A DNA stretch of 64,000 bases from Agelas oroides (GCA_949130485.1 OX422190.1:2150781-2214780); one strand, 5' to 3'. Positions 31,625 to 44,220 are shown, counted from the first letter of the stretch. Numbers and translations are program-made. Notes: generated by a model not told the origin, from the letters alone.

Positions 31625-34600
31625 CTGAAGGCTCTGGTATCCCTGAAATGAAGACTGTTCTCAGAGGCATCTCCCTCACTGACTACCTCACCTTCAGAAC
31701 TTTTGTATCAAAGTCTGTGAGTACCGACATGCTGCCTCCTCCTCTTCCTCTCCCACCCCTCCTTCTTCCCTTCCCCTCCTCCTCCTCCTCCTCCTCCTCC
31801 TCCTCCTCCTCCTTCTTCTATTTTTCTTTCTCCTTCCCCTTTCTCTCCCTTTCTGCTTCTCCTTCCACTTTTCTTCCATCTTCCTCCTTCTCCTCTCCCT
31901 CCTCTTCCTTCTTCCTCTTTTCTTCCTCTTCCTTCTCTTCTTCCTCCTTCCCCTCTCCCCCTCCCTCACTTCAGCTTTGTTTCTAATTTTACAGGTGGCT
32001 CTGGTAACTGCAGTTGGAAGCGGCTTGCCAATTGGAAAAGAGGTGAGGCCATTTTTGTCCTGAAGTGCATTACTCAACAAGGAAACATCACACACACACT
32101 CTGTCTCTCTCTCACACAGGGCCCATTTGTTCATCTTTCCAGTATCATTGCACACATAATGAGCAAGTGTGTCACTACCATCAATAGAGTTTATGCTGTA
32201 AGTGGGTGTGGTCAGATAGTCATGTGACCCTACATAGCAACAGTATATATGTAGATTTAGTAAGGATGCTCAGTATGCATTTTGAAATTTGCTTTTTCTC
32301 TTATTTAGAAAGACCTCAGGCAGTCATGTGACTTGACATGGCGACAACATAGTAGCTAATGCATATTGAATTTGCTTTTTTCTCTAATTTAGAACGAAGC
32401 TCATAACAATGAACTGTTGGCTGCAGCATGTGCAGTGGGTGTGTCCTGCAACTTTGCTGCCCCAATAGGAGGTGAGTTCCAAAGAGTGAACCCCTGTTGT
32501 TTACCACTCCCTTCGCCCTCCAACTCCCTCACTCTCTACTCCCTTCACTCTCCACTCTCTTTGCCCTCCAACTCCCTCACTCTCCACTCCCTTCACTCTC
32601 CACCTCCAACTCCCTCGCTTTCCGCTGCTCACATGCTTCACCCATTCTCCCCTCTTCTATACCTTCTCTCACCTTCACCCTCTCACTTTTCACCCTCACA
32701 CTCTATGCACCTTAATTCAACCCCTACTCCCCTCCCTCCCTTCCTCCCTCACTTCTTCCTCCCTCCCCCTCACTCCTTCCCTCACTCCCTCCCTCCCTCC
32801 TTTCCCCCTCCCTCCTTCCCCCCTCCCTCCTTCCCCCCTCCCTCCTTCCCTCATCCCTCCTTCCCTCCTTCCTTCCCTCCTTCCTTTCTTCCTCTCCTCC
32901 CTCCTTCCCCCCTCCCCCTTTCCCACCTTTTCTTTCAATATTTTCAGGTGTGCTGTTCAGTATAGAAGTAACAGCAACGTATTTTGCCGTGCGCAACTAC
33001 TGGCGTGGATTCTTTGGCGCGGTGTGTGGTGCGTTTCTCTTTCGTCTTGCAGCAGTGTGGTTCAAGTCAGAAGAGACAATAACTGCCTTGTTCAAGACAT
33101 CCTTCCGACCTGATTTTCCTTTCGACTTGCAAGAGCTGATCGCTTTCGCATCCATTGGGTGAGAAGCTTATGACATACATGAACAATCAACGAACCACAT
33201 CTCCCTAAAAAATAGGCCTAGATGTTACGTAAAGTCACCTACTGCACAGGACACATTTTGGTCAATGCTAGGCCTCATCAGCTGCACTGGGGTGACCGGG
33301 AAATGGGGCTTGCTATCTCATGCACAAAATGCAGTCGGGGGAGGCTGGGCTTACGTGTACATGTGTTGTTATTGTCTTGTGTGTACATGTACTACTGTAG
33401 ATTGGTAATTTTTGTTGTTAAAATATCTCTGTTAGTGCGATGGATGATGCAAATTGGAGTACATGGATGCACTCCACCGTGGAACTGTCAAGCAATAATT
33501 AACTCAAAGGTTACCTGGTACGAACCAGTGTACGACGTTCGCATACATGATGTTAAAGTTTTTTTTTGGCGCATACTGTACAGCTTCTCACACGCCCAGC
33601 TACCAGAACCTGCAATGGGATGTGGGAAGCCATGGGAACAATTACCATGGAGGCTCTCCCCATTCAAAACGATGGGGAGAGCCTGGTACATTTCATCGTG
33701 TGTGTGACATCACGGGTTTGCAGCGGGAAAAGCATGGGAATAAGGCTACTTTAGCCTTGTACCCAGTCCTTCTCCCCTTCTCTTGAGTGGAGTCTTTGAA
33801 GGAGACTAGTTTCGAGCCTCATCCTCAGGCCACACCTGCAAGATATAATCTGGGAGTGGCCTGGGAATGAGCTAACTAGTTGCCACATGTTTGTATGCTG
33901 GTACATAGTTATACAGAAGAAAGTTCTGATAAACTTGTTACATGTGACGTCTAGAGCTGTTGCAAGTCTCAAAAGGCTTGCCTTTGTCACAGGGTTTCAT
34001 ACAGGATTTTGAGTTGAGGGGGGGAAACAGGATGGTAGCAGGATGATAGTAGGGTGCGAAAGCATACTCACACACGCATAAGTGTGCGTGCCTACTAGGG
34101 GGGTTTAGGGGCATGCCCCCCCCCCCCCCCCCCAGGAAAATTTTGAATTTAGATCCTCTCAGATTGCTTCTGACGCAATCTAGGACAAACTTTCCAAACA
34201 TTTTGATGACACATACTTATGTCCAATAACATGTAAAATTAAATAGCTAATATTGATAGCACCACAATAATAACCATACTCAATTTCAAGATTTCTGGGG
34301 GGGGGGGAGAATTCCAGGCCCCCCCCCCCCCCCTCTGTATGAAACCCTGTTTGATGGTTGATTTTCTTCTCCTCTTCTCACAGTGTTGCTGCCGGGTTTG
34401 GTGGTGCTTTCTTTGTCTGGTGTCACCGGATGTATGTCCTTGGGCGAAGAAAATATCGGAACATCACTAAACTATTGCGTCTGGACAGCCAGTGAGGATT
34501 GCAGCTGCTCCACCTGTAGTGATTTAGTCTTTGTCTCCAGACCCCACCCAAGAGGAGAGGGTCTGTTGACATTCAGCAAATTCCTCTTGGGTGGGGTCTG

Positions 34601-34641
34601 TGAAGGAGACTAGTTGCCCCTTTTTTTGTGCGCCATCATGC

Positions 34642-34699
<58 letters not shown>

Positions 34700-37600
34700 T
34701 GCACACAACACACACACACAACACACACAACACACACACACACACACTCACACACACACGTACACACTACCTTTCTCCTCTTCTCCAAGTATCTTCATCT
34801 TTCCGGCTCTTGTGACCATTTTGTTTACTACCCTCACCTTCCCGCCAGGGACAGGGCAGTTTATGGCAGGAGAGGTCAGTTTGCATGAGTTACATTATGC
34901 CACTATCTGTTACTTACAAGTTCCACATCAGGAGAAGTCAGGAGGGTAGATAACTAACGTATAGCGGGAAACTTTCGAGGGAGAGAAAAGTTTCGCGGTT
35001 TTGTAGCTATTCACCTTCCACGAAAATCTTCTTTTCTGCCAATTCGTGAAAGTTTTCTCCCTCGAAAGTTTCCCGCTGTACAGTATTACATGTACAATGT
35101 TCTCCCCTCCCTTCTCCCTGCCTTTCCGCCCTCCTCCCTCTCTCTCCTCCACCCTTTTCTCCTTATGCTCCTCTTCCCCCTCCTTCCTGCCCTCTCCTCC
35201 TCGTCTTCCTCTTCCCCGTCTTCTTCATCCTCTCTCTCCTCCCTGCCTTCTTCCTCCTCCCTCTCCTCTGTGCCCTCCTCCTCTTCTTCCTCTCTCTCCA
35301 TCCTGCTTTCTTTCTCCTCTCCCTCCTCCCTGCCTTCTTCCTCCTCTCCCTCCTCCTCCTCTTCTTCCTCCTCTCTTCCCTCTTCCTCCTCCCTTCCCTC
35401 TCCTTCCTCCCTTCCCTCTCCCTCCTCTCTGCCCTCTCCCTCCTCCCTGCCCCCTTCCCTTCCTCCAGCTGACACAGCGAGGTGCAATAGACCAACTGTT
35501 CTCCAATAAGCCATGGATCAATCTCCCCTCTTCCTCCGAGGTGCTGGAACTCCCAGAGGACAGTGAGGACTACCGGATTGTGCGGCAGTGGGGGACACCC
35601 AATATCTTTGTGACCCTAATTCTGTACATTCTTGTCAGGGTGAGAGGAGGGAGAATGGGGATTGGGAGAGGGAGAGGGAGAGGGAAGGACAGGGGTGAGA
35701 AAGAGAGAAGTGGGAGGGGGAACGGGAGAGGAGGAGAAGAGGCGAGAGGAGGAAATCATTTTTCTTTGCTGGTTTGAACTGGATAACTTCATTTGATTGC
35801 TCATACAATGTACATCCATGAAGACGCTCCTTCTCCCCTTCCTCTCCCCTCCCTCTCCCCTTCCTCTCCCCTCCCTCTTCCCTCCCTCTCCCTTCCCTCT
35901 TCCCTCCCTCTTCCCTCCCTCTTCCCTCCCTCTTCCCTCCCTCTTCCCTCCCTCTTCCCTCCCTCTTCCCTCCCTCTCTACTCCCTTCTGCAGTTTTTCT
36001 TTACCGCCATATCTATCTCCCTCCCGATTCCCTCCGGAGTCTACTTTCCTGTCTTTGTCATTGGTGAGTTCCTCCACGGTTCCAATAGGAGCACATCACC
36101 GGCATGATGTACAGACAATAACACAACTTGTGTGATAAAATCTCTCCATTTTAACATAAACTGGAGGGAGGAAAGGTCTGGGAACAATGCTAGTAGAGTA
36201 AAGACGCTCCCTGTTGGTCTTTTCCTGCCTACGTTTTATGTCCATCGTACGCAGGTGCTGCTTTTGGTCGTCTGATGGGAGAGACCATGGCTACCTGGTT
36301 TCCTCATGGTATCAATGGCAACCCAGTGTTGCCTGGAGGATACGCAGTTGTGGGTGAGTTGTGTGCATGTAAGAGGCTGTGGTATAGCCTCATTCCCAGG
36401 CCTTCCCACCATCCAGTTTTTGATTGCTTACAGTATGCAAAAGCAGAGGAGGAAGGCCTGGTCCATTTTATCACGTGAGCAATGTCGATCTCTACCAAAG
36501 CAGACAGAGAGAAGGTGGGAGTCTCCAACCGAAAGAGTGCATTTTGCAGTGGTGTTCTTTGTCCTGAACAATGAGCGATGTGTTTTCTGTTTTGCGAACA
36601 TTTGGAACTGCAGCACTTGGTTAGGCTCTACAAAAAAGGCCTCAATTTCATTTTTTCGGTTGGGACCCCTTCCCCCGTCTGTCTACCTAGGTTGATGTCA
36701 TTCACATGATAAAGTAGATCAGGCTTTCCCGTTCATTTATGCATACTTTAAGCGATCAAAAGCTGGATGATGGGAAGGCCTGGGAACGAGGCTGGCCATG
36801 GCAGATGCATTCTTGCCACGTGCAGTTATACGTGGCTGTATTCCTTTTGTGTCACCTTTGACCATACGTGTACATATACCTCCCTACCTCTCCATGTATA
36901 CCTCCCTCCATCCTTCCATCCATCCTTTTCTCTCTCTCTCTCTCCTTCTCTCCTTATCTCCCTCTCTTCCTCCTCCTCTCCCTCTCTCCCTCTCTTCCTC
37001 CTCCTCTCCCTCTCTCCATCTCTTCCTCTCTCCCTCTCTTCCTCTTCCTCTTCCTCTCCCTCTGCCTCTCTCCCTCTCTCCCTCTCTCCCTCTCTCCCTC
37101 TCTCCCTCTCTTCCTCTTCCTCTCCCTCTCCCTCTCTCCCTCTCTCTCTCTCTCCCTCCCTCCACCTACCAGGAGCTGCTGCCATGGCGGGTTCAGTGAC
37201 CCACACCATCTCCACCTCTGTCATCGTGTTTGAGCTAACAGGACAGATCACACACATCCTGCCCGTCATGGTAACCAAATTGAATAAAATAACTGCGCGA
37301 ACAGCAACCTGATCATGACTTCTTTTGCATTAGTTAGCAATCCCTGTCCCCCAGTCACCCCAGTGTACAATATGTTAGTTGGTGAACCCTGTATCAGCCA
37401 AAATGTGTATCCTGTGTGTTAAGTGACTCTGCACAACATGTACACTGTAGGTCTGCTTTTCAGAAAGCATGTACAGGCTGTAATCAGTAGTCAGATAAAG
37501 ACTTCCTCTTTCCTTTTCTCTTCCTCCCTTTCTCTCTCCTTCTCTTCCTTTCCTCCCCTCCCAGATTGCTGTCCTGATTGCCAACGCCGTATCCAGCTTG

Positions 37601-40600
37601 CTCCAGCCCTCGTTCTACGACAGCATCATCCTGTTGAAGAAACTCTCCTACCTCCCAGACCTCAAACCCAACACGTCAGTCCAAATATTCAGAGATTCAT
37701 GTGCAGTGGAGTTTTTACCATCTTCCTGTTTTCTAAAAGCTTTGTTTCATAAAAATTTAATTTTGCTCTGTACCCTCACCACATGAGGGTCACTCAACAC
37801 TTCACTAAAATTAAGCTTCTGGCATCCTTGTGCCACGACTTGAACCATAAAGGATACATGTACGATGTTTCTCTAGCCTTGTTCCCTGGCTTTCCCTGCC
37901 TATCAATTTTGATCACTTAGAGTGTGCAGTGTACAGTATACTGTATATGGGGACTGAAGGTGGGAAAGACCAGAGAACAAGGCTAGTGTGTGGCCATCTG
38001 AACAACTGCCATTTGCTGAAATTTTATTCTGCAAGAAAGTTTCCATGAAATTTTGTCCCATAAAAATTTCCTCCTGGGAACGAGGCTAAGTATTTTTGCC
38101 TTGTACAATTACTGACCAAGGTATTAATAACATATATGTGGATGTATGCACAAGATGTAGTTCCAACTGCAGGCACTACGACCTATTTGTGACGGACATC
38201 ATGAGACGAAACCTTGTCTATCTCACCTACCGCTCAACCTACCTGGACCTGAAACAGCTACTGCTCACATCCAACCATGCTTCCTATCCCCTCGTGGATG
38301 CCCCTGGTAGGTGTGGCAATCACATGACAGTCACATGACAATCACATGAGTGACACAGAAGAACAAAATTTGTTCATACACTGTAACCCTACCAGTATAT
38401 GTAACTGCTCTTGCGACATATTTGGAAGCTTGCACTGTCATATCATGGTTACATCAAGAGTGCATAAGAACAGGTGGCTGGGGTAAGAGTGTGTAACTCC
38501 GTAAAAATTGAAACTGGGTTGGAATTTGCCACCAGTACTAAAAATAGTAATACGTACTGTGCATGCTGCGTAGACATAAGTCATTGTTGCTCAACACGTG
38601 ACTGGGTGTTCTATTTTTTGTACGGTTAAACAATTTTGACCGGACTACAAGCTTCTATTGGAGTTACACACTCTTACTCAAGCCGCCCGTTCTTATGTGT
38701 ATGTTTTAGTGACTCCTCTCTCAACTTTAAAATTTATGGCCTATAGTCTCATGTCCAGACCCCACCCACTAAGCAACTATTGAGCTATAGCTGAATGCTC
38801 TTGGTACGTAAATGTGTAGTGATGAATTGCTCACATGACAGTCACGTGATAGCCATGTCTCTGTCTTCTCTCCCTTTTCACTTTTCAGATTCTCGCATTC
38901 TGATTGGTTCACTTTCACGGCACAATCTGAACGCCATGCTGGACGATCACATGAAGGGTGTCCATAAACACGCCCAGCAAATTCGGGACCAGTCACAACT
39001 GTATGTGTAAACACCACTGGTTGCCTATCAATTGATAAACTACGTACCTAGACGTTTAGCATTTTTGTTACTTGTAAGATTAAAATGGAGAAGGCCTACC
39101 CTAGCCTCACTTCCAGTCCTCCACCATAGCTATCATTGCTTGCAGTACGAATAACGTGTTATTCGTACTGCAAGCGACGATAGCTGTGGTGGAGGACTGG
39201 AAACAAGGCTGTGCCTCCCCTTGTTCCCAGGCCTCTCCCCTCCCCTCCAAGTTTTTGATCACTTGCAGTGTGCATATACCGTACCGGAGGCAGGGAAGGC
39301 CTGAGAATGAGACTAGAGGAGTTGGAATCTGTCGTGTGCAGTGACGTACACTCATTCATGTGTCTTGTGGCTATCTGAAGACATACTTGGCACATTCCCA
39401 AAACACTGTATTTCAGTCTGCATGCAAGGCCAGTAGCTGAGTGCCAAGAAAGGGTCATCTAGGTGAAAGACCATTTTCTACCATGTCTCCCGTCCTGCAA
39501 AGAACAAAGGTTGAAGGCCTTTTGCATGGGGCTGTGTTATTGTAACCACGTGACCAGTGTTCTGATATTTTATCGCTTGTGTCGTGTTTGTTGCTAGGTG
39601 GAGTGACAACCACGTGACCAGTGTTCTGATATTTTATCGCTTGTGTCATGTTTGTTGCTAGGTGGAGTGACAACCATGTGACCAGTGTTCTGATATTTTA
39701 TTGCTTGTGTCATGTTTGTTGCTAGGCGGAGTGACAACCACGTGACCAGTGTTCTGATATTTTATTGCTTGTGTCATGTTTGTTGCTAGGCGGAGTGACA
39801 ACCACGTGACCAGTGTTCTGATATTTTATTGCTTGTGTCATGTTTGTTGCTAGGCGGAGTGACAACCACGTGACCAGTGTTCTGATATTTTATCGCTTGT
39901 GTCATGTTTGTTGCTAGGCGGAGTGACAACCACGTGACCAGTGTTCTGATATTTTATCGCTTGTGTCATGTTTGTTGCTAGGCGGAGTGACAACCACGTG
40001 ACCAGTGTTCTGATATTTTATCGCTTGTGTCATGTTTGTTGCTAGGCGGAGTGACAACCACGTGACCAGTGTTCTGATATTTTATCGCTTGTGTCATGTT
40101 TGTTGCTAGGCGGAGTGACAACCACGTGACCAGTGTTCTGATATTTTATCGCTTGTGTCATGTTTGTTGCTAGGCGGAGTGACAACCACGTGACCAGTGT
40201 TCTGATATTTTATCGCTTGTGTCATGTTTGTTGCTAGGCGGAGTGACAACCACGTGACCAGTGTTCTGATATTTTATCGCTTGTGTCATGTTTGTTGCTA
40301 GGCGGAGTGACAACCACGTGACCAGTGTTCTGATATTTTATCGCTTGTGTCATGTTTGTTGCTAGGCGGAGTGACAACCACGTGACCAGTGTTCTGATAT
40401 TTTATCGCTTGTGTCATGTTTGTTGCTAGGCGGAGTGACAACCACGTGACCAGTGTTCTGATATTTTATCGCTTGTGTCATGTTTGTTGCTAGGCGGAGT
40501 GACAACCACGTGACCAGTGTTCTGATATTTTATCGCTTGTGTCATGTTTGTTGCTAGGCGGAGTGACAACCACGTGACCAGTGTTCTGATATTTTATCGC

Positions 40601-43600
40601 TTGTGTCATGTTTGTTGCTAGGCGGAGTGACAACCACGTGACCAGTGTTCTGATATTTTATCGCTTGTGTCATGTTTGTTGCTAGGCGGAGTGACAACCA
40701 CGTGACCAGTGTTCTGATATTTTATCGCTTGTGTCATGTTTGTTGCTAGGCGGAGTGACAACCACGTGACCAGTGTTCTGATATTTTATCGCTTGTGTCA
40801 TGTTTGTTGCTAGGCGGAGTGACAACCACGTGACCAGTGTTCTGATATTTTATCGCTTGTGTCATGTTTGTTGCTAGGCGGAGTGACAACCACGTGACCA
40901 GTGTTCTGATATTTTATCGCTTGTGTCATGTTTGTTGCTAGGCGGAGTGACAACCACGTGACCAGTGTTCTGATATTTTATCGCTTGTGTCATGTTTGTT
41001 GCTAGGCGGAGTGACAACCACGTGACCAGTGTTCTGATATTTTATCGCTTGTGTCATGTTTGTTGCTAGGCGGAGTGACAACCACGTGACCAGTGTTCTG
41101 ATATTTTATTGCTTGTGTCATGTTTGTTGCTAGGCGGAGTGACAACCACGTGACCAGTGTTCTGATATTTTATCGCTTGTGTCATGTTTGTTGCTAGGCG
41201 GAGTGACAACCATGTGACCAGTGTTCTGATATTTTATTGCTTGTGTCATGTTTGTTGCTAGGCGGAGTGACAACCACGTGACCAGTGTTCTGATATTTTA
41301 TCGCTTGTGTCATGTTTGTTGCTAGGCGGAGTGACAACCATGTGACCAGTGTTCTGATATTTTATCGCTTGTGTCATGTTTGTTGCTAGGCGGAGTGACA
41401 ACCATGTGACCAGTGTTCTGATATTTTATTGCTTGTGTCATGTTTGTTGCTAGGCGGAGTGACAGTGAGGACGAGACAAAGTCAGAACAACCGTCCTCAC
41501 CAAAGCGCACCATCATGGTATGTGACACCCACGTTGTCTTGGTGATACCAGCTGAGTTGTAAGATCGAGTTGATCAATTCATGGCCTAAGATCCCTCTTT
41601 TCTCCCCCTATCTCTTTCCTTCCTTTCCCCCACCTGCACATCCTCTCTCCTTCCTCTCTCCCTCCTCCCTTCTTCTTCCTCTCTGTAGTCCCCAGACCGC
41701 ACTCCCTCACCTGGTGGAGTTGAAATGCTAAAAAGGATAACTTCCAGTGAGTTCGCGGTAGCCTTTATTTACCACCAGTGCTCAAGGGGGACCTGAATGT
41801 TGAAAACTTAGCTAACATTGACATCCTGGCAATGGTGTCTGCACAGTGGCCTCATTCCCAGTCCTCATCACAGCTGCATGTATCGTTGCTTGCAGTACGA
41901 GTAGTGCGGAGAAGGCCTGGTGAGAATTATTACGTGATGTATACCGACATAATACCTTAACTTCAATATTTTTCACTATGTCACGAGGTAAATGCACAAA
42001 GCTGACTGGAGCTATCCACGCTATTCGTACTGCAAAGCGACAATATCTGCTTAGTGGGTGACTCTTTAGAACATCTAGTCCTGTTTGACAAGATGTGGCT
42101 CATTAAGTGAATGTGCTTGACGTACTGTATGTACAATTCTTCTTTTCGCAGTGCCTCATTCCTTGGCAAAAATCTTTGGAGCTCAGGATGAGCCAGATTC
42201 TGCCGTAAGTTTACCCTCCCTACAACATCTGTGAATACTGGTTCTTTACCTCAGTGTTGTTTTAGTTGAATGTTTGGACTCATAGTTTAGTTTTAGGCTA
42301 CCGGTTCAAATTGTTAGTTTTAGTTTTAATTACTACATCTAGAAAGGGTTAGTATCGGTACTTTTAGTTGTAGTTAACTACCATTTTTGGGTGATTTCAA
42401 CCTGGTTTAGCTGCTGTTTTTGGACTAAGACAACATCAATTTTAGTTTTAGTTTTAAGGTTTATGCCTAACTAAAATGCATTTTAGTTTCAGGTTTGGTT
42501 AACTAAAACAACACTGCTTTACCTATTTCCTAACTTCTCATTTATAGGAATTGGAAGGCACTCATACTGAAGAGGTAAGAAATTAATTTTTTCCTTAAGA
42601 ATGAGTTCTTTCTCTTAAATAGATCACTTAATAATTTCCCTTTTTATTGATCTTAGGCTCTGGAAGAGTTGAGAGAGGAACTATTATCTCAGACCATCGA
42701 CTTCAAGAAGGGGCTCATTGACCCCGCCCCTTTCCAAGTAGTAGAAAGAACATCACTATACAAGGTACGTAAGCACAGAGATAGTGGTGCAGGGCCGAGA
42801 GTGGAATCAATCACCTGTACGAACACCCTGGGTACAAGGCTATGTTATGCCTGTGTATCTTTTTTTTTTTTCCATACTGGAACAAAGAGCTCCGTAGACA
42901 ATTCTAGACATGCCCTCAGCTTAGCCATACAGCTAGCTAACACACGGATTCCAAATCCACTTACCACGAAAATTAAAACTGAGAAAATTTCTAAAACCCG
43001 AATTTTGGCCTGTTTTGTGAAAATTTGTACCTGCAAAAATTACCAACCATATGGTATGTTGTACACTGTACAAAAGTATATCTACATGTAGTGATGTGCT
43101 TAGTTAGGTAGTTAGCCTCGTCCTTAAGCTCATCACGGAAAAGCAAAGAAGCCTTTTACAAGAATTTCCTTATGTGAGTGATGTCAAAGGTAGAAGGAAC
43201 TAGTTATGTTAACACAATGGCCCTCAGAATTGACAGCAAGAAAGGTGAATGTATCCACGTGAAACATGGCATATTTGTTCTGCAAATTGTTTCCATTACT
43301 CGTGCTCATGTGCAACAGCTTTTTTTGCTTGATTGTCTGCAAGTGACAAAATGCTGGACAGGGGCCTGGGAATGAAACTATACCGTAGATCTGGAAATTT
43401 TCATGTTGTAAAATTTTCGTATTTTTTGTGTAAAAATATTTTCGTGGTCTTGGATACCCATGACAATTTTTTGATGGTGTTAAATCAATACTACGTTCCC
43501 AGGTTTAGTGATCTGGAACGAGACTACGCAAGCCAAGAAAACGTAGAGTACGAACAGCTTGCTGCGTTCATGGCTACGCAGCTATTGGCAAACTCTACTC

Positions 43601-44047
43601 ACGTGCGAAAGAGAGCCGAAGAAAGCAGTAGGCATGTACTGTGGCAGTAAAGACAGACGATTTACTTAGTGCTGTATAGATTACATAGTCCAAAGAGGGA
43701 TACGTTATGTAGAATACTTTTATCATTCCCTTTCGACATGCACTAATACATACCATTTCTCTCCCAAATAGATCCACAGTTTATTCTCCATTCTGGCGTT
43801 GTCTCACACTTATGTGACTAGTATCGGTAGACTGGTGGGCGTGGTCACTCTACAAGATGTAAGATCAGCTTGTGTCTACAACATGCAAGAATTAGGACAG
43901 GTAATGAAATATACTTGCTCTCCTTCACCCACTCAGCTGACAGATGCAATAGAGGGTAAGAAGAAGCCTCCTTCAAGAGACGAGGCAGACACTGCGACAC
44001 TAGAGATGGTGCAGATGACAGATAGTGAAATAGAAAACCCATTGTGA
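29381..44047 (+). CDS. ClC-2-type voltage-gated chloride channel
   Basis: Twenty-four exons join in phase to 832 aa: 29381-29416, 29733-29856, 30703-30831, 31019-31153, 31631-31716, 31995-32042, 32120-32197, 32393-32471, 32948-33158, 34384-34491, 34790-34874, 35469-35639, 35994-36063, 36255-36353, 37173-37270, 37565-37674, 38173-38306, 38889-39000, 41454-41517, 41689-41746, 42152-42204, 42548-42574, 42657-42764 and 43772-44047. It has the N-terminal TLMYG motif, GSGIPE (142-147) and GKEGP (184-188, with the gating glutamate). The third filter stretch reads [15 protein letters not shown] (444-458). Two CBS domains follow (about 556-620 and 706-785; [14 protein letters not shown]). These are hallmarks of the CLC-1/2/K plasma-membrane branch. 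A linker of small exons joins the CBS domains. Key oddities are Tyr for Phe in the GxFxP filter motif and a 1.9-kb satellite in intron 18. Confidence 0.96.
29945..30265. repeat. Degenerate GCCGAACAGCGTCGGATC repeat
   Basis: About ten imperfect units of around 20-35 bp with GGCCGAACAGCGTCGGA and GCAGTAGAGC words, in chloride-channel intron 2. GC-rich and unlike its AT-rich surroundings. Confidence 0.8.
30496..31016. repeat. Pyrimidine-rich tracts flanking exon 30703-30831
   Basis: TTCC/CTCC tracts at 30496-30665 and 30913-31016, both ending at splice acceptors of the chloride-channel gene. Comparable tracts precede the acceptors at 31995, 32948, 35469, 35994 and 37173. Confidence 0.9.
31494..31622. 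repeat. (CA)n microsatellite before the GSGIPE exon
   Basis: The CA run ends eight bases before the acceptor at 31630. That exon therefore has a purine/pyrimidine alternating tract in place of a normal pyrimidine tract. Confidence 0.95.
33814..33874. mobile_element. 9-bp-TSD foldback element
   Basis: GAGCCTCATCCTCAGGCCAC and GTGGCCTGGGAATGAGCTA pair. Flanks ACTAGTTTC (33805-33813) and ACTAGTTGC (33875-33883) match at 8 of 9. In chloride-channel intron 9, beside further GTTCCCAGGC-family hairpins at 33590-33800. Confidence 0.75.
33997..34350. mobile_element. MITE with GGGTTTCATACAG-type ends, copy 2
   Basis: Bounded by AGGGTTTCATACAGG and CTGTATGAAACCCT, inverse of 8047-8371. Poly-G/poly-C tracts differ in length from copy 1. 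Ends 33 bp upstream of the acceptor at 34383. Confidence 0.85.
34530..34612. mobile_element. Foldback of the TAGTCT family without clear duplication
   Basis: TAGTCTTTGTCTCCAGACCC and its inverse end GGTCTGTGAAGGAGACTA pair, with CCCACCCAAGAGG against CCTCTTGGGTGGG. The 9-bp flanks match poorly. It starts about 35 bp after the donor at 34491. Confidence 0.65.
34645..34761. repeat. (CA)n microsatellite
   Basis: CA run interrupted by single bases, in the intron before exon 34790-34874. Confidence 0.95.
34955..35090. mobile_element. Short MITE, ends TATAGCGGGAAACTTTCGAG
   Basis: The left arm TATAGCGGGAAACTTTCGAG pairs with the right arm CTCGAAAGTTTCCCGCTGTA; an internal CGAAA-rich body separates them. 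Chloride-channel intron 11. Confidence 0.7.
36386..36793. mobile_element. Foldback-family element with long spacer
   Basis: TAGCCTCATTCCCAGGCCTT and the inverse AAGGCCTGGGAACGAGGCT bound 408 bp. Inner CCAGTTTTTGATTGC words recur inverted. Flanking 9-mers match only partly (about 6 of 9). Chloride-channel intron 14. Confidence 0.65.
38460..38697. mobile_element. MITE, TAAGAACGGG family, best-preserved copy
   Basis: Ends CATAAGAACAGGTGGC and GCCGCCCGTTCTTATG pair, and continue with AAGAGTGTGTAACTCC and GGAGTTACACACTCTT. The body matches 740-1005, partly in inverse orientation. Chloride-channel intron 17. Confidence 0.82.
39105..39210. mobile_element. Foldback element, TAGCCTCA type
   Basis: TAGCCTCACTTCCAGTCCTC pairs with GAGGACTGGAAACAAGGCT, with inner TTGCAGTACGAATAACGTG arms. 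Flanking 9-mers match about 7 of 9. Immediately followed by a second family member at 39210-39315. Confidence 0.7.
39538..41465. repeat. 64-bp satellite containing a reiterated splice acceptor
   Basis: About 30 head-to-tail 64-bp units, nearly identical in the centre and slightly diverged at both ends. Each unit contains TGTTTGTTGCTAG followed by GCGGAGTGACAACCACGTGA. The last unit's GTTGCTAG is the in-phase acceptor of channel exon 41454-41517, and its GCGGAGTGACA forms the exon's first codons. Each unit thus repeats the authentic 3' splice site and exon start, plus a CCACGTGACC E-box (CATGTG in a few edge units). Confidence 0.97.
42255..42520. repeat. TAGTTTTAGTTTTA-rich degenerate repeat
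   Basis: Loose repetition of TTTTAGTTTTA and TAACTAAAA words in chloride-channel intron 21. No element boundary seen. Confidence 0.6.
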
Positions 44048-44220
44048 ACATTCCAGTTCAGTTTTTGTATCCCACCCTCAGTAGTTGCTGTGTTTCTGGT
44101 ATGTGTGTACATACACTACTCAGATATACATGTCTGTATCACTAAACGATTTTAATGCTCTGAATCAAAGTACTGGTCTTGAACCCAGCTATGCTAAACT
44201 TGGGATGGAAAGCCTAGATT
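44048..44220. other. Convergent gap, chloride channel / TRAF-like gene
   Basis: Only 173 bp lie between two convergent stop codons, so the 3' UTRs must be very short or overlap. No canonical AATAAA seen on either strand here. Confidence 0.6.

Noticed and set aside
35046-35777. 243-aa Pro/Leu/Ser-rich ORF and its Glu/Arg-rich complement
   Set aside because: Pyrimidine tract of an intron plus the real exon 35469-35639 read through its donor.
43901-43936. Possible 36-bp intron (GTAATG..ACTCAG) inside the last chloride-channel exon
   Set aside because: Length divisible by three and open in frame; shorter than any other intron in the window. Kept as exon sequence.
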